A stretch of 8,033 bases of DNA from Thermoactinomycetaceae bacterium (GTDB lineage: Bacteria > Bacillota > Bacilli > Thermoactinomycetales > Thermoactinomycetaceae). Every line of letters starts with the position of its first letter. The first letter of the stretch is position 1. Positions 7,362 to 8,033 of this stretch are shown here, piece after piece. The notes under the pieces were generated by a model that searched no databases, was not told the DNA's origin, and worked only from the letters and a program-made list of their open reading frames with translations. The DNA is taken from positions 1 through 8,033 of the forward strand of contig JANWJM010000055.1 of the NCBI GenBank assembly GCA_025449475.1. The letters are read 5' to 3'. Position numbers and translations under genes: made by a program.

Positions 7362-7709
7362 TCAAAGGTGATTCTGAAATAAACGGGATTTGTTGAAAAG
7401 ATGTCGCAAACTCCCCTTCACTTGATGATAATTCATCCCCGCTGCCCGTTTTCGGACAATCACGACCAGATCTATGTTGGGTTTTATTTCACTGATCCAG
7501 TGGCGAATAATCTCCTTGATCATTCGCTTCATACGATTTCGAGTGACTGCGTTTCCAACTTTTCGACTGATTGAGATCCCCACCCGAAAAGGTCCATCCT
7601 TGTCCCGTTGATAGATATAGAGAACAAACTGCCGATTTGCATAGGATCGACCTTTTTGGAACACCCGTCGAAAATCGTCACGTTTCTTTAACCGATATTT
7701 GGCTTGCAA
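7362..7709 (-). CDS. rnpA: Ribonuclease P protein component
   Basis: RnpA is the small basic protein that joins the catalytic RNA (rnpB, not in this window) to form RNase P, which removes 5' leaders from pre-tRNAs. From the chosen start the sequence shows KYRLKKRDDFRRVFQKG at 4-20, ANRQFVLY at 24-31, RVGISISRKVGNAVTRNR at 42-59 including the RNR signature that contacts RNase P RNA, and a C-terminal helix ending in HLFNKS. The frame also opens upstream at GTG 7778 and ATG 7763, but GTG 7778 sits in the rpmH terminator and ATG 7763 has no SD. TTG 7709 has AAGGGAG 9 nt upstream and gives 115 aa, close to the B. subtilis protein (about 116). Expression probably depends on readthrough from rpmH or on a promoter I could not identify. 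Confidence 0.95.
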   Translation of the reverse strand: MQAKYRLKKRDDFRRVFQKGRSYANRQFVLYIYQRDKDGPFRVGISISRKVGNAVTRNRMKRMIKEIIRHWISEIKPNIDLVVIVRKRAAGMNYHQVKGSLRHLFNKSRLFQNHL

Positions 7710-7718
7710 GGGTAAAAA

Positions 7719-7725
7719 CTCCCTT
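7719..7725 (-). promoter_or_regulatory. Ribosome binding site that fixes the rnpA start
   Basis: The minus-strand sequence AAGGGAG lies 9 nt upstream of the in-frame TTG at 7709. The two upstream in-frame candidates (ATG 7763, GTG 7778) have no comparable site. Confidence 0.65.
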
Positions 7726-7766
7726 TTTTTCCATCTTGGTACAATCCGATTGAAGTTAAACATAGG

Positions 7767-7795
7767 AAAAAAGGCCACTCACACTGTGTGGCCTT
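7767..7795 (-). terminator. Intrinsic terminator or attenuator between rpmH and rnpA
   Basis: On the minus strand AAGGCCAC (7795-7788) and GTGGCCTT (7778-7771) form a perfect 8-bp stem with a 9-nt loop, continuing into a T-run to 7767. The stem begins within the rpmH stop codon. The plus strand has no T-run beyond the stem, so the signal is directional. Its likely role is to give much more L34 mRNA than RNase P protein mRNA. Confidence 0.85.
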
Positions 7796-7928
7796 ACGCA
7801 GATAATACCTTTCTTCCTTTACGACGACGATTTCGCAAAATTTTGCGGCCATCTTTGGTTCTCATCCGTGCTCGAAAGCCATGATTATTTTTACGCTTCC
7901 GAACGCTAGGTTGAAAAGTACGCTTCAT
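7794..7928 (-). CDS. rpmH: 50S ribosomal protein L34
   Basis: L34 (bL34) is a very small, Arg/Lys-rich protein of the large ribosomal subunit. The 44-aa sequence is a complete L34, beginning MKRTFQPSVRKRKNNHGF and ending RRRKGRKVLSA, both strongly conserved. The start is ATG 7928; the frame stays open upstream to a TTG at 8003, but that extension has no counterpart in L34 proteins. The SD is modest (AGGG about 6 nt upstream). It is the gene nearest oriC and is normally divergent from dnaA, which should lie beyond the right edge. A terminator follows directly and the leader is about 80 nt. Confidence 0.98.
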   Translation of the reverse strand: MKRTFQPSVRKRKNNHGFRARMRTKDGRKILRNRRRKGRKVLSA

Positions 7929-7951
7929 GATTAGCCCTGTATCCTCTTTAT

Positions 7952-7986
7952 CTGGAAAGAGTCCAGGAAACCCTCCCTTCTCTTCC
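7952..7986 (-). other. Possible structured leader of rpmH
   Basis: In the leader, CTGGA and TCCAG (7966-7962 and 7956-7952) can form a 5-bp hairpin with a 5-nt loop. An overlapping alternative pairs GGAAGAG (7986-7980) with CTCTTTCC (7961-7954) with one bulged base. The two are mutually exclusive. The stems are short, so this could be chance. Confidence 0.25.
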
Positions 7987-8014
7987 GCTCCTTGTATTGT
8001 CAATAATCTATAAC

Positions 8015-8020
8015 ATTATA
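8015..8020 (-). promoter_or_regulatory. -10 box of the probable rpmH promoter, with the -35 outside the window
   Basis: The minus strand has a perfect TATAAT at 8020-8015, about 87 bp upstream of the rpmH ATG. A -35 at normal spacing would fall near 8038-8043, beyond the window edge, so only half the promoter can be judged. Transcription would start near 8008. Confidence 0.55.
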
Positions 8021-8033
8021 GAGAGAACTCAAA

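Noticed and set aside
7929..8003. N-terminal extension of rpmH from a TTG at 8003
   Set aside because: L34 proteins start at MKRTFQP; the extension has no counterpart and covers the leader.
7998..8003. Perfect TTGACA -35 hexamer on the minus strand
   Set aside because: No -10-like hexamer lies 15-19 bp downstream (the region is purine-rich), and TATAAT lies upstream of it.
7929..8033. DnaA boxes or part of oriC at the right edge
   Set aside because: I see no TTATCCACA-like 9-mer in either orientation; oriC should be further right, outside the window.

Overview
This window is the conserved gene block that lies beside the replication origin in Bacillota. Read on the minus strand from the right edge, the order is rpmH, rnpA, yidD, yidC/spoIIIJ, jag (khpB), mnmE, mnmG, rsmG. 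The organism is very probably a member of the Bacillales: the gene order and the protein sequences are Bacillus-like, Shine-Dalgarno (SD) sites are strong AGGAGG types, and a single-peptide YidC carrying a lipoprotein signal is paired with Jag. A thermophilic spore-former such as a Thermoactinomycetaceae member is possible, but that is a guess. dnaA and oriC should lie just beyond the right edge.

Right part (about 5675-8033, minus strand). A TATAAT box near the edge probably drives rpmH, which ends in an intrinsic terminator. Partial readthrough, or a promoter I cannot see, then serves rnpA, yidD, yidC and jag, which are tightly spaced (gaps 11-30 bp). This block makes ribosomal protein L34, the protein subunit of RNase P, the membrane insertase YidC with its helper YidD, and the RNA-binding protein Jag/KhpB. 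A terminator closes it after jag.

Middle part (1527-5563, minus strand). mnmE, mnmG and rsmG follow with gaps of 13-19 bp. MnmE and MnmG together build the cmnm5 modification on U34 of some tRNAs. RsmG methylates 16S rRNA. Five of the eight minus-strand genes appear to start at codons other than ATG, and the start that best fits rsmG is an ATC.

Left part (1-1498, plus strand). One long reading frame, open at the left edge, runs towards rsmG. It encodes an acidic, Ser/Gln/Glu-rich, apparently disordered protein with basic islands and a helical tail. I do not recognise it. It sits where Bacillus subtilis has noc, parA and parB, and it is the only part of the window that conserved biology does not explain. 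A perfect 12-bp hairpin separates it from rsmG.

I found no tRNA, rRNA, CRISPR array, insertion sequence or riboswitch. No stretch longer than 300 bases lacks a gene.
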